DNA of 64,000 bases from Methanomethylovorans sp041447285 (GTDB lineage Archaea > Halobacteriota > Methanosarcinia > Methanosarcinales > Methanosarcinaceae): assembly GCF_041447285.1 (NCBI RefSeq), contig NZ_JBGMEB010000018.1, forward strand, positions 34,955-98,954. Direction: 5' to 3'. The stretch's first letter is position 1. Every line of letters starts with the position of its first letter. Below are positions 36,396 to 45,115 of the stretch, piece by piece. Both the position numbers and the translations under genes were made by a program. The notes beneath the pieces were generated by a model. That model made no database searches. It had not been told where the DNA came from and was given only the letters and a program-made list of their open reading frames with translations.

Positions 36396-37727
36396 ATGAA
36401 ATTAATTGCTTATGTGGCTGTTGTGTTGGTACTTTTTAGTGTTCTCTCTACTGATGCTCTTGCTGCACCAGGGGAAGGCAATGGCAATTCCAATGGTAAT
36501 TCTAATAGTGATTCCAATGGTAATTCCGGGATGGGAAACCAGGGCGGTGAGGCGAAAAACCAGGAAAGGGAACAAAATCGGATTTCTGTAAACTATAGCA
36601 ATGATACAGACAATAACGGATCCTTTTTAAGATTAAGGGAATCAAAAAGAGAGTATTTTTCTGCAAAGGAAAAATTACAGCAATTAAATGCTAAAATGAA
36701 CAGTGGCAAAATCAATGCTTCATCAAAGGAGGTATTTGATGTCAGACAGGAATACTTGCTTGAAACCATTGATTATACTGTATCCAGTTTAGAGGATTTG
36801 AAACAGAAAGTGGATGCATCTGAGAGGAAAGATGCCGACGTGGTGCTCATTGAAATTGATGGATATATCTCTGAACTGGATGCTGAAAAGAGCAATGTTG
36901 AAAATGCAACTACAACTAAGGAGCTTGCCAGATCTGCAAGAAATATCCGTGATATATGGAGAGATGCAGTTAAGCATGCCTCTAAGACACGGGCAGGATT
37001 CGTGGATGATAAAGTTGGTCTTTACCTGAATAAATCTGTGTCTCTTTCAGAACGTCTTTCTAATGAAATAAGACAACTTGAGCAACAGGGTGAGGATACC
37101 GCAGAGCTTGAGAAGCTGCTTGGAGAATATAATGACCTCATAGATAAGGCCCGGCAGAACAGGGAAAGTGCAAAAGAAGCTTATGGGAATGGTGATGAAA
37201 CAGCATCCAAGGAATATTGGAACGCTGCAGCGGAAAACCTAAAAGATGCAAACTCTGTGCTTGTTGAGATATCTCAAATTCTTAGAAGTTATAGGCAAGG
37301 GCTAGTTTCTCTTAATGGGGATGGTACACTCAAGGCCATAGGTAACGGTACCGCAGTACTTTCAGGTGACATAGAAGCAGAGATGCAAATAAATGCTTCA
37401 CAGCTTGTGATCAAAGATCTTGCAGGTGATGCAAAGATAAGGATCATTAGCAATGAATCTGAAGTTGTGCTGGAGCTGGATAATTCTCAGGCTGATGATC
37501 CAAAGAGGGCACTTGTCTACTCTAACCTTACAGGGAAAGTAAGTATCTCTGGAAGTAGGCTTACTGTCATGGTCAGAGGAAATATTCTTGATCTGGCAGT
37601 GGAAGGTACCGGAAACGCTGTACTCTCAGGAGATGGAACATATACTGCAGGCACTGGGGAAGACAGCAAACATTGGGCATCTCAATTTGATAGTGTATCT
37701 GAAGAGAATAATTCGCAGGAGGACTAA
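36396..37727 (+). CDS. Large secreted helical protein with polar linker
   Basis: A 443-residue exported protein. A signal peptide (1-24, ending ALAA) leads into a low-complexity Asn/Gly/Ser linker with GNSNGNSNSDSNG-like repeats, then a long charged helical region (about 80-280) with heptad character, then a C-terminal part rich in beta-strand patterns (AVLSGDIEAEMQINAS and similar) resembling a solenoid. ATG 36396 is preferred because a TATA box at 36360-36371 predicts a leaderless start. No family assigned. It probably forms a surface or matrix component. Confidence 0.75.
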   Translation: MKLIAYVAVVLVLFSVLSTDALAAPGEGNGNSNGNSNSDSNGNSGMGNQGGEAKNQEREQNRISVNYSNDTDNNGSFLRLRESKREYFSAKEKLQQLNAKMNSGKINASSKEVFDVRQEYLLETIDYTVSSLEDLKQKVDASERKDADVVLIEIDGYISELDAEKSNVENATTTKELARSARNIRDIWRDAVKHASKTRAGFVDDKVGLYLNKSVSLSERLSNEIRQLEQQGEDTAELEKLLGEYNDLIDKARQNRESAKEAYGNGDETASKEYWNAAAENLKDANSVLVEISQILRSYRQGLVSLNGDGTLKAIGNGTAVLSGDIEAEMQINASQLVIKDLAGDAKIRIISNESEVVLELDNSQADDPKRALVYSNLTGKVSISGSRLTVMVRGNILDLAVEGTGNAVLSGDGTYTAGTGEDSKHWASQFDSVSEENNSQED

Positions 37728-37729
37728 AA

Positions 37730-37999
37730 ATGAAGTATACTAGTATTTGCATCTTAGCTATTTTCATCTGCGGTCTCGCATTCTCCGGATGTGTAGATAA
37801 AAAGGATAATAGTTCTGAATTGGCATCCTCTGCAATGATTTCTGTAAATGATACTGCAACTGCAGATGCGGTTCTTGCTGAAGGTAATGTAAGTATAACT
37901 GATACTGAGATACTGGACATGAACCAGGAAATGGAAGAACTGGAAGCTCTTATTAGCGAAATGGAAAAGGAAGAGAACATTACTATTGAAGATGTTTGA
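37730..37999 (+). CDS. Small acidic lipoprotein
   Basis: An 89-residue protein with a signal peptide and lipobox AFSGC (cysteine 21), so lipid-anchored outside the membrane. The rest is acidic, Ser/Thr-rich, ending in a short helix (MNQEMEELEALISEMEKEE). It begins two bases after the preceding secreted protein and is likely co-transcribed. Function unknown. Confidence 0.72.
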   Translation: MKYTSICILAIFICGLAFSGCVDKKDNSSELASSAMISVNDTATADAVLAEGNVSITDTEILDMNQEMEELEALISEMEKEENITIEDV

Positions 38000-38120
38000 T
38001 CTTTTCTCATTCTTTATTTTATATTTATTCTGATCGGGCATCTTTTTATAGATGAACATACATATAATCTATGCAAATTTATGAGAACTCGCCTAATGAG
38101 ATCTATTGAGGAAATATAAT

Positions 38121-38978
38121 ATGGGAAACATGCTGAAAACAACTCTGTTATTGGCATCTTTGACCGGTTTGCTGGTCATCGTCGGAAGGCTCATCGGAGG
38201 CTTTTCCGGAATGATTATAGCATTCATATTCGCTATAATTCTGAACTTTGGTACCTATTGGTACAGTGATAAGATCGTATTGCGCATGTACAGGGCAGAA
38301 GAGGTTTCTGCTTCTGAGCACCCGCAATTGTATGGCATAGTAAAGAAACTTGCAACTCTTGCAGATATGCCTATGCCTAAAGTCTATATCGTGCATACTT
38401 CTATGCCCAATGCCTTTGCAACTGGAAGAGATCCAAAACATGCAGCTGTAGCAGCCACTACAGGTATATTGGATCTTCTCTCAACTGAAGAACTCGAAGG
38501 TGTTCTTGCACATGAAATGGCACATGTGAAGAACAGAGATACGCTTATAAGTGCAATTGCAGCAACCATTGCAGGTGTCATATCCATGATAGCCACATGG
38601 GCACAATGGGCAGCTATCTTCGGTGGATTTGGTGGAAATGATGATGAAGGGGGCAATAATATAATTGGCCTTATCGTGTTGGCTATTGTGGCTCCTCTGG
38701 CAGCTACCATTATACAGCTTGCCATATCCAGATCAAGGGAATTTGCTGCAGATCAAGAAGGAGCAAGGATCTGTAAAAAGCCATGGGCTCTTGCAAATGC
38801 TTTGGAAAAATTGGAATATGGTAGTGCTCTATACCGCCCAAGAAGAGGAGATGTGCAGGCATCAGATAGCACAGCACACATGTTCATAGTCAATCCTCTA
38901 AAGGGAGGCGGCTTGAGCAACTTGTTTAGAACACATCCTGCCACAGAAGAGAGGATAGCTCGTCTGCGTGCTATGTAA
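38121..38978 (+). CDS. htpX: HtpX-type membrane zinc metalloprotease
   Basis: A 285-residue integral membrane M48 protease. The zinc motif is HEMAH (131-135), with a downstream glutamate in SREFAADQEGA (about residues 203-213), and four hydrophobic segments. It degrades misfolded membrane proteins. ATG 38121 is chosen because a GAGG site lies nine bases upstream; an earlier in-frame TTG is possible. The gene converges with the DUF488 gene, eight bases apart. Confidence 0.95.
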   Translation: MGNMLKTTLLLASLTGLLVIVGRLIGGFSGMIIAFIFAIILNFGTYWYSDKIVLRMYRAEEVSASEHPQLYGIVKKLATLADMPMPKVYIVHTSMPNAFATGRDPKHAAVAATTGILDLLSTEELEGVLAHEMAHVKNRDTLISAIAATIAGVISMIATWAQWAAIFGGFGGNDDEGGNNIIGLIVLAIVAPLAATIIQLAISRSREFAADQEGARICKKPWALANALEKLEYGSALYRPRRGDVQASDSTAHMFIVNPLKGGGLSNLFRTHPATEERIARLRAM

Positions 38979-38986
38979 TTTAATAA

Positions 38987-39436
38987 TCAGGAGAAGCAAC
39001 TTAAATCCATCTGGCCTGTTTCGGTCAGATGTATTACTTTTATCCCCATCTGTTCTAAATATAGTGCAAGATAACGCCTATGGCAGTCTTTTGGATTTTT
39101 TTCTGCACACATTAATACCACTTTCCCTCCCTTATTGCCAATCTTCTTTATGTACTCGAAGAGCTGTGCAGCACTGTTCCTAAATTCGCCAGTACCCATA
39201 TATTCGATATATGTGGAGTCCCGGAGACCTCCAACTCCTTCACAATGGGCATATATTATGTTATTGAGAGGAAGAGATCTTTCCAGCGACTCTTTGTTAT
39301 ATTCTTCAAATGTTGAGTGTGGATACCTCCGGATATCTATAAGGTTAGTTATTCCGTTTTCAACAAGAATCTGCACAAAGTCATCAAAGGATCTGTTAGC
39401 ATATCCTATACTGTAGCATTGAGCTTTTTCAACCAT
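38987..39436 (-). CDS. DUF488 family protein
   Basis: A 149-residue protein with the DUF488 pattern: N-terminal SIGYANRSFDDFV, DIRRYPHS, and the C-terminal CAEKNPKDCHRRYLAL motif, in which the cysteines and histidine are conserved. The family is common in bacteria and archaea and has no settled biochemical function. It converges with htpX. Confidence 0.88.
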   Translation of the reverse strand: MVEKAQCYSIGYANRSFDDFVQILVENGITNLIDIRRYPHSTFEEYNKESLERSLPLNNIIYAHCEGVGGLRDSTYIEYMGTGEFRNSAAQLFEYIKKIGNKGGKVVLMCAEKNPKDCHRRYLALYLEQMGIKVIHLTETGQMDLSCFS

Positions 39437-39530
39437 CAGTAAAGCTAATTATCTTTAATCTAATTTAATACTTCGAAAGAAAGAACGTTTGAGCAACAAG
39501 TTCCATGACTTCATTGGGTAAAAGGCTATT

Positions 39531-41258
39531 TTATTCATCATTTTTCTGATCAGGAATGGTAAAAATAAAAGTACTTCCTTTCCCTTCCTCGCTTTCTACC
39601 CAAATCTTTCCTTTGTGCATTTCAACGAACCTCCTGGTAAGCGCAAGCCCCAGGCCGGTACCACCGTATTTTCTCTTGTTTGATGCATCAACCTGTACAA
39701 ATGGATCAAAGATCTCTTCGTGCATATTTTCAGGAATTCCAATACCTGTATCAGAAACCGATACTTCGATAGTATTATCGTTTTTCTTTGTAATAATTGA
39801 TATCGAACCATTATCCGGAGTAAACTTGATAGCATTGTTGAGTAAATTATACATTATTTGTTTTATCTTCGTTTTGTCAGCAAATATCTCAAGTTCCTTA
39901 CTTTTGTCGTGTATGCTTATCTCAATACCTTTCTTTGTAGCCAGAGGATAAAGGGCCTTTTTAACTTCCTCTATTAATCCGATAAGAGAGAAGTATTCAT
40001 ATTCCAGTTCCATTTTACCTGCTTCAATCTTCGACAGGTCCAGAACATCATTTATTACATCAAGAAGATGTTTTCCGCTATTATAAATGTGAGTTACAAA
40101 ATCAAGTTGTTTCTTATTTAATTCACCATAATGCTGAGTGTTAAGAAGATCTGAAAAACCAATAATTGCTGTAAGTGGAGTACGTAGCTCATGGCTCATG
40201 TTTGCCAAGAACTCTGATTTCATGCGATTATTTTCTTCCGCCATCATTTTGGCTTTTACAAGAGAATGCTCAGCTTTCTTCTTTTGTGTGATATCGCTTG
40301 CAAATAGAAGATAACTGTTTTCTGATAACTTGCATGCATCTATTGCCAACCAACAAACTGTACCGTCTTTATGCGCAAAGGGTAGTTCAGCAGAACCGAA
40401 GCCACTGTTTTTAAGATCTATGAAATTCTGATATGCTTTCTTCCTGCATTCCTGGGTTATTAAGTCATTAAAATTCGTCCCTGTTAATTCTTCTTCTGAA
40501 TATCCTGTTAACATACAGGCAGTTCTGTTGACTTCAAGGAACTCTGCATTGGCATCAGTTATAAGAATACCATGAGGTGCATTCTGAACATAGCTCCTGA
40601 ATTTCTTCTCGCTTTCCTGTAAGGCTTTTTCTGCTTGTTTGCGATTGGTGATATCATGGACTATAGAATGAAGTAACTCTTTGTCTTTCATTTTTATAGT
40701 GCTGCTGAATACTTCAACATCCCTTATTGACCCATCTGCAAGACGATGTTTGAATTCAAAACAGATATTTTTTCGATTTTTAGCCCTGTTCATTTCCGAC
40801 TTTATTTCTTCAGGAGTTAGAGTGTTAATCTGCTGGATACGCATCTGGCTGAGTTCTTCTCTGCTCCATCCGTAGTAAGCTGCAGCCGCATGATTACTCT
40901 GAACGATCTTGCCAGTATCGGGGTCAATAAGAAGTTTGATCGCGGAATGATCTTCAAATAATCTTCTATAATCTTCTTCACTTTTACGTAGTTCTTCTCT
41001 AGCCTCTAAAAGGGCATTTTGTGATTTCCTGAGAGATTCAATGCGCGGTTTAAGATATAGGTAGAATAATAATCCTGTAACAAGGACAAAAGCCCATCCT
41101 TTGTAAGTTTGCAGTCTGGCATAAAGGACCATGTCCGGAGCAAACAACTCTAAAACGGTATCAGAGAATCTGATCCAGATACTCGCTACAAAGAGATACA
41201 AAAGAGTAACTGCCCAGATCATTTTTATGTCCTGTTCGACATTGTTTTGCTCTTCCAT
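39531..41258 (-). CDS. Membrane PAS sensor histidine kinase
   Basis: A 575-residue sensor kinase. Two membrane helices near residues 12-32 and 50-67 are followed by two PAS domains (about 85-210 and 210-330), a HisKA dimerisation domain with phosphoacceptor His356 (SHELRTPLTAIIGF), and an ATPase domain with the N, G1 and G2 boxes (NLLNNAIKFT, DTGIGIP, GTGLGLAL). No response regulator lies nearby. It differs from the first kinase in this window, which has a HisKA_2 core and no membrane helix. Confidence 0.93.
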   Translation of the reverse strand: MEEQNNVEQDIKMIWAVTLLYLFVASIWIRFSDTVLELFAPDMVLYARLQTYKGWAFVLVTGLLFYLYLKPRIESLRKSQNALLEAREELRKSEEDYRRLFEDHSAIKLLIDPDTGKIVQSNHAAAAYYGWSREELSQMRIQQINTLTPEEIKSEMNRAKNRKNICFEFKHRLADGSIRDVEVFSSTIKMKDKELLHSIVHDITNRKQAEKALQESEKKFRSYVQNAPHGILITDANAEFLEVNRTACMLTGYSEEELTGTNFNDLITQECRKKAYQNFIDLKNSGFGSAELPFAHKDGTVCWLAIDACKLSENSYLLFASDITQKKKAEHSLVKAKMMAEENNRMKSEFLANMSHELRTPLTAIIGFSDLLNTQHYGELNKKQLDFVTHIYNSGKHLLDVINDVLDLSKIEAGKMELEYEYFSLIGLIEEVKKALYPLATKKGIEISIHDKSKELEIFADKTKIKQIMYNLLNNAIKFTPDNGSISIITKKNDNTIEVSVSDTGIGIPENMHEEIFDPFVQVDASNKRKYGGTGLGLALTRRFVEMHKGKIWVESEEGKGSTFIFTIPDQKNDE

Positions 41259-41604
41259 ATTATTACCTTATCTTATCTTCTGTAGACACTTCATTTATAC
41301 ATATCAAATGATAAGTTAATCCGTTATCTTGGACATTTTATTTCTGTATCTAAATGAAAGACGATTTATTACTTTATATTGCTAAGCACCATTATATATC
41401 AGAAAAGACATTCTAAAAATCAATTTTTAATAAGATGCTTTTTGATAGTTTTATATGTTCTAAATACAGCTTGGGACAGATATGTATAGATACCTATATA
41501 TATCATCACTTCATGCTTGGATTCAAAAACATGCAAACGCTGCTGTTTATGAATACGATATCTGATGCATAAAATTCTGGTAACTTTTATCATATGAGGA
41601 TAAC
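41259..41604. other. Intergenic region between divergent genes
   Basis: An AT-rich spacer between the kinase and aroA genes. It contains TATA-like stretches (CCTATATATATC near 41500 on the plus strand). I see no coding frame, strong hairpin or RNA gene. Confidence 0.4.
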
Positions 41605-42888
41605 ATGAAAGTATCTGCTGGCATCTCTAAGATTAGTGGTGAGTTATTTGCACCCACATCAAAAAGCTATACGCATCGAGCTATTGCTATAGGTGCTCTT
41701 TCCAATGAATGTATTGTCAAAAAACCCTTATTGTCGGCAGACACCTTAGCAACTGTAGCAGCCTGTGAAAAATTAGGGGCTAAGATAGAAATAATCAATG
41801 GTGACCTCCATATAATAGGCATGAAAGGGAAACCAGGAGTACCTGATGATATAATAGACGTGAAGAACTCCGGTACTACTTTGCGCCTCATGACTGCCAT
41901 ATCTTCACTGGCAAACGGTGCTACAGTACTTACAGGTGACCATTCCATAAGGGGGAGGCCAAATCAGCCACTTCTGGATGTGCTCAACAAGATGAATGTG
42001 GAAGTTTTTTCCACACGGAATAACGGATGTGCTCCCATTGTAGTAAGGGGAGGGCTCAAAGGTTCAGCTGTGGAAATAGATGGTTCCATGAGTTCACAAT
42101 TCGTTTCTGCACTATTAATGGCTTGTCCACTTGCTGCAGAAGATACTATTCTTTCTATTAAGGGTGAGATGAAGTCCAGGCCTTATGTGGATATTACCAT
42201 TGAAATGTTAGCAGAAGCCGGCGTAAGGATATTAGTAGATGAAACCAATGGGATTAAATTCATAATTCCTGCAAATCAGAAGTATGATCTTAAAGAGTAC
42301 ACTGTGCCGGGCGATTTCTCTTCAGCTTCCTATTTACTTGCGTCTGCAGCAATGCTTGGTTCGCGTATCATTGTTCGTAATCTTTTTCCATCAAAACAGG
42401 GGGATTCTGAGATCATCAATGTGCTCAGACTGATGGGAGCTGATGTGCAATGGGATACAGAAACAGGCGTTGTGACCGTTATCGGCAAAACTTTAAAGGG
42501 AATAACATTCGATGCTGGAGCAACTCCGGATCTCGTGCCAACTGTGGCAGTGTTGGCTGCTGTTGCTGATGGTGTGACCGTTATCGGCAATGCTAAACAT
42601 GTGCGTTACAAGGAAACGGATAGGCTGCATGCTATGGCAGTTGAGCTTTCAAAAATGGGTATTTTGGTCAAAGAAGAGCCTGATAGTCTTACCATCACCG
42701 GTGGCAAGCTTACAGGAGCAGATGTGCACGGATGGCATGATCACAGGATAGTAATGTCGTTGACCTTAGCAGGAATGGTAGCTGGAAACACCACTATAGA
42801 TACCGCAGAATCCGTATCCATCTCATACCCTAACTTCTTTGAGGACATGAAATCCATTGGAGCAAAAATAAAAATGCTTGATGAATGA
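41605..42888 (+). CDS. aroA: 3-Phosphoshikimate 1-carboxyvinyltransferase (EPSP synthase)
   Basis: Sixth step of the shikimate pathway, joining phosphoenolpyruvate and shikimate 3-phosphate. The 427 residues have the family motifs SKSYTHRAIAIGAL near residue 18, NSGTTLRLMTAIS near 90, SSQFVSALLMACPL near 155, and DHRIVMSLTLAG in the C-terminal half. A GAGG site precedes the ATG. No other shikimate gene is in this window. Confidence 0.95.
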   Translation: MKVSAGISKISGELFAPTSKSYTHRAIAIGALSNECIVKKPLLSADTLATVAACEKLGAKIEIINGDLHIIGMKGKPGVPDDIIDVKNSGTTLRLMTAISSLANGATVLTGDHSIRGRPNQPLLDVLNKMNVEVFSTRNNGCAPIVVRGGLKGSAVEIDGSMSSQFVSALLMACPLAAEDTILSIKGEMKSRPYVDITIEMLAEAGVRILVDETNGIKFIIPANQKYDLKEYTVPGDFSSASYLLASAAMLGSRIIVRNLFPSKQGDSEIINVLRLMGADVQWDTETGVVTVIGKTLKGITFDAGATPDLVPTVAVLAAVADGVTVIGNAKHVRYKETDRLHAMAVELSKMGILVKEEPDSLTITGGKLTGADVHGWHDHRIVMSLTLAGMVAGNTTIDTAESVSISYPNFFEDMKSIGAKIKMLDE

Positions 42889-44940
42889 TCATTTTCCGGA
42901 GTATGATCCATCAAGCGACTTGCTGAAGCTGAATGCCTTTTTACGCATATAGTCTGGAATGCAGTTCTTATCCATCACTATGCGGGAAGTTCCCACGCCT
43001 ACAACAATGATCTTTGTTTCCATAGGCATCTCTCCTTCAGTTATCGCCATATCTTTTCTGGTGATGTCGATCTCAACCTCGTTATTGCAATAGCCCGCCG
43101 CTATCATGTAGTCCATTACCATTTTTTTGCCGGTATCCGTTGCGAATGCTATGGCATCAGCATGATCTCCAAAGGCCTTTCTACCTTCCGGAACGAAGAC
43201 AAAATATTCAACAACTTCTTTTGCTTCTTTCAGTTCTTCATCCGAAACTCCTTCACCTGTAATAGGAGCAAAATGTTTCTTGATGAGGATCTCCACTCTC
43301 TTTATTCCCTTGCCTACCAAAGCACCTGCAGCATTGCCTACATCCGCATTTTCAGGCACAATGAACTGTGCATCAATGAGTTTTTCCATTTCTTCCTTGA
43401 ATGCCCAGACAGGTCCCCCTAAAAGGACAACAGGTGTTTCTACTTTAAACTTTGTGAAATTCTCTCCGGATAATATCCTATCTACAATATCAGCAGGTAT
43501 ACCTTCAACAAGATAAGATATCAGATCAACCGCCATATTCCTTGCAACTTTTTGTTTAATTTGTCGGCATAGTTCGATCTTATCGACCTGTAATATTTTT
43601 GCGAGCTTTTCTGCACCAACAACAGAGGCTTCACCATTCCATTTCTGCAATTCTCCAAGTACATGGAGCATGTCAGTTGGAGTAAAACCAATGGGTTGTA
43701 TCAGACGCTTTTTAATTAGATTATCTATTGCATAAGTGCTTGGCTGTTTTTTCATCTTCTGGAAGAGTTCAACATAGGACACAGGCGTGTGCAGAATGTA
43801 GTCATATATTTCGTCTTCACTTTTTGAAAGTCCAATTGGTTTAAAGCCGGTACGTACAAAGAATTTGGTAGCCTGTACGTTTTCGTCAAGAATCTTCTTT
43901 GAAGGACTCTTGCTTTCCTTAAGCTGTTGAAGGAAACCCGGATACTGCTGTGCTGCACGGCAGAGAGGGATGACCCTGCGAGGTCCCACATGGAATTTGT
44001 GGTCGCTGATCCATACATGACTGTCACCGCCAGTAGCTGAGGTTTCCATGCGGACAGCTTTCACCATGGTCTTCCAGCCTCCTACAATGGCACCATGTTC
44101 ACTGAGTTCAGGCACCCCGTTCTTGATAAGGGCGACATCGGTACTGGTACCCCCTACGTCTATCATGGCGCAAGTGTCCAGTTTTGCAAGATATGAAGCA
44201 CCTACAAGACTTGCGGCAGGACCCGAGAAGATAGATTCTATCGGACGTTCCAGCGCCTCTTCCATACCTACCACAGAACCGTCACACTTAAGCATAAGCA
44301 GGTTTGCATCGATCCCCCTTGCACGAATATCTTTAAGTATGGACTGTATGAACTGGTGTGTGATCGGGAGCAGCTGGGCATTAAGGTATGCGGTTATCGC
44401 ACGATCATATGCTCCTACTTCCTGGGACAGTTCATGACCACATACCACAGGCAGCCCTGTTAGTTCTGTAATTATCTTCTTTACCCTTAGCTCGTGGTCC
44501 GAATTCCTATTGCTGAAGAAGGCAGAAACCGCAAAGGCAGCTACCTTGTCCTTTACCTCCAGAGCGAACGTCCTTACTTTTTCCTCATCCAGGGGAGCAG
44601 CCTCTTCACCATTGCTTGTATGACCGCCGTTCACCATTATATAGTCAGGAGTGGGGAACCCTTCCTGTGGTATGGCATAATCCCCAACGAGGATAGCAGC
44701 CACAGGAAATCCGGTGTCCTCAAGGATAGTATTGGTGGAAAGTGTGGTGGAAACCGATACCAGTTTGACATTGCGGACATATTCCTTATCGAGTTCATCG
44801 ATGGCCCTGCTTATCCCGTCCAATGGATCAGGATATGTGGTTATTACCTTTGTTTTCTGCACTATCACCCCATCCGTATCACGAATGAGGACAGCATCTG
44901 TAAAAGTTCCGCCGGCATCTATTCCCAGACTATATTGCAT
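42889..44940 (-). CDS. Hydantoinase/oxoprolinase family protein
   Basis: A 683-residue protein with an N-terminal ATPase-type motif (YSLGIDAGGTFTDAVL), followed by GGTSTDVALIKNG and a conserved ASLVGASYLA region typical of the HyuA/oxoprolinase large subunit. Methanogens carry this gene near mcr, but its reaction there is unknown. The ATG at 44940 has a GGAG site; a GTG three codons upstream is possible. The gene starts 175 bp downstream of mcrA on the same strand, beyond a terminator. Confidence 0.85.
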   Translation of the reverse strand: MQYSLGIDAGGTFTDAVLIRDTDGVIVQKTKVITTYPDPLDGISRAIDELDKEYVRNVKLVSVSTTLSTNTILEDTGFPVAAILVGDYAIPQEGFPTPDYIMVNGGHTSNGEEAAPLDEEKVRTFALEVKDKVAAFAVSAFFSNRNSDHELRVKKIITELTGLPVVCGHELSQEVGAYDRAITAYLNAQLLPITHQFIQSILKDIRARGIDANLLMLKCDGSVVGMEEALERPIESIFSGPAASLVGASYLAKLDTCAMIDVGGTSTDVALIKNGVPELSEHGAIVGGWKTMVKAVRMETSATGGDSHVWISDHKFHVGPRRVIPLCRAAQQYPGFLQQLKESKSPSKKILDENVQATKFFVRTGFKPIGLSKSEDEIYDYILHTPVSYVELFQKMKKQPSTYAIDNLIKKRLIQPIGFTPTDMLHVLGELQKWNGEASVVGAEKLAKILQVDKIELCRQIKQKVARNMAVDLISYLVEGIPADIVDRILSGENFTKFKVETPVVLLGGPVWAFKEEMEKLIDAQFIVPENADVGNAAGALVGKGIKRVEILIKKHFAPITGEGVSDEELKEAKEVVEYFVFVPEGRKAFGDHADAIAFATDTGKKMVMDYMIAAGYCNNEVEIDITRKDMAITEGEMPMETKIIVVGVGTSRIVMDKNCIPDYMRKKAFSFSKSLDGSYSGK

Positions 44941-45070
44941 AGGTGACACTCCATGAAAACGGGCACTATAAGCCTAAATGTACTATATGGAGAGGAATTG
45001 CATGATATATAATACTTAGGAAAGACAGCAGAATAAGCCGCTGAAATACGGATCTGTAGTAATGGAAAAA

Positions 45071-45096
45071 GAGAAAAAAGTAGGCATAAAGCCTAC
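45071..45096 (-). terminator. Intrinsic terminator after mcrA
   Basis: On the minus strand, GTAGGC-TTTAT-GCCTAC is followed by a run of T residues (TTTTTTCTC). It lies 20 bp after the mcrA stop and probably ends the mcr transcript. Confidence 0.75.
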
Positions 45097-45115
45097 CTGT
45101 GTCTTATCTTTGGAT

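Noticed and set aside
36460..36540. A run of Asn/Gly/Ser codons as a tandem DNA repeat
   Set aside because: The repeat is imperfect and explained by the low-complexity linker of the secreted protein.
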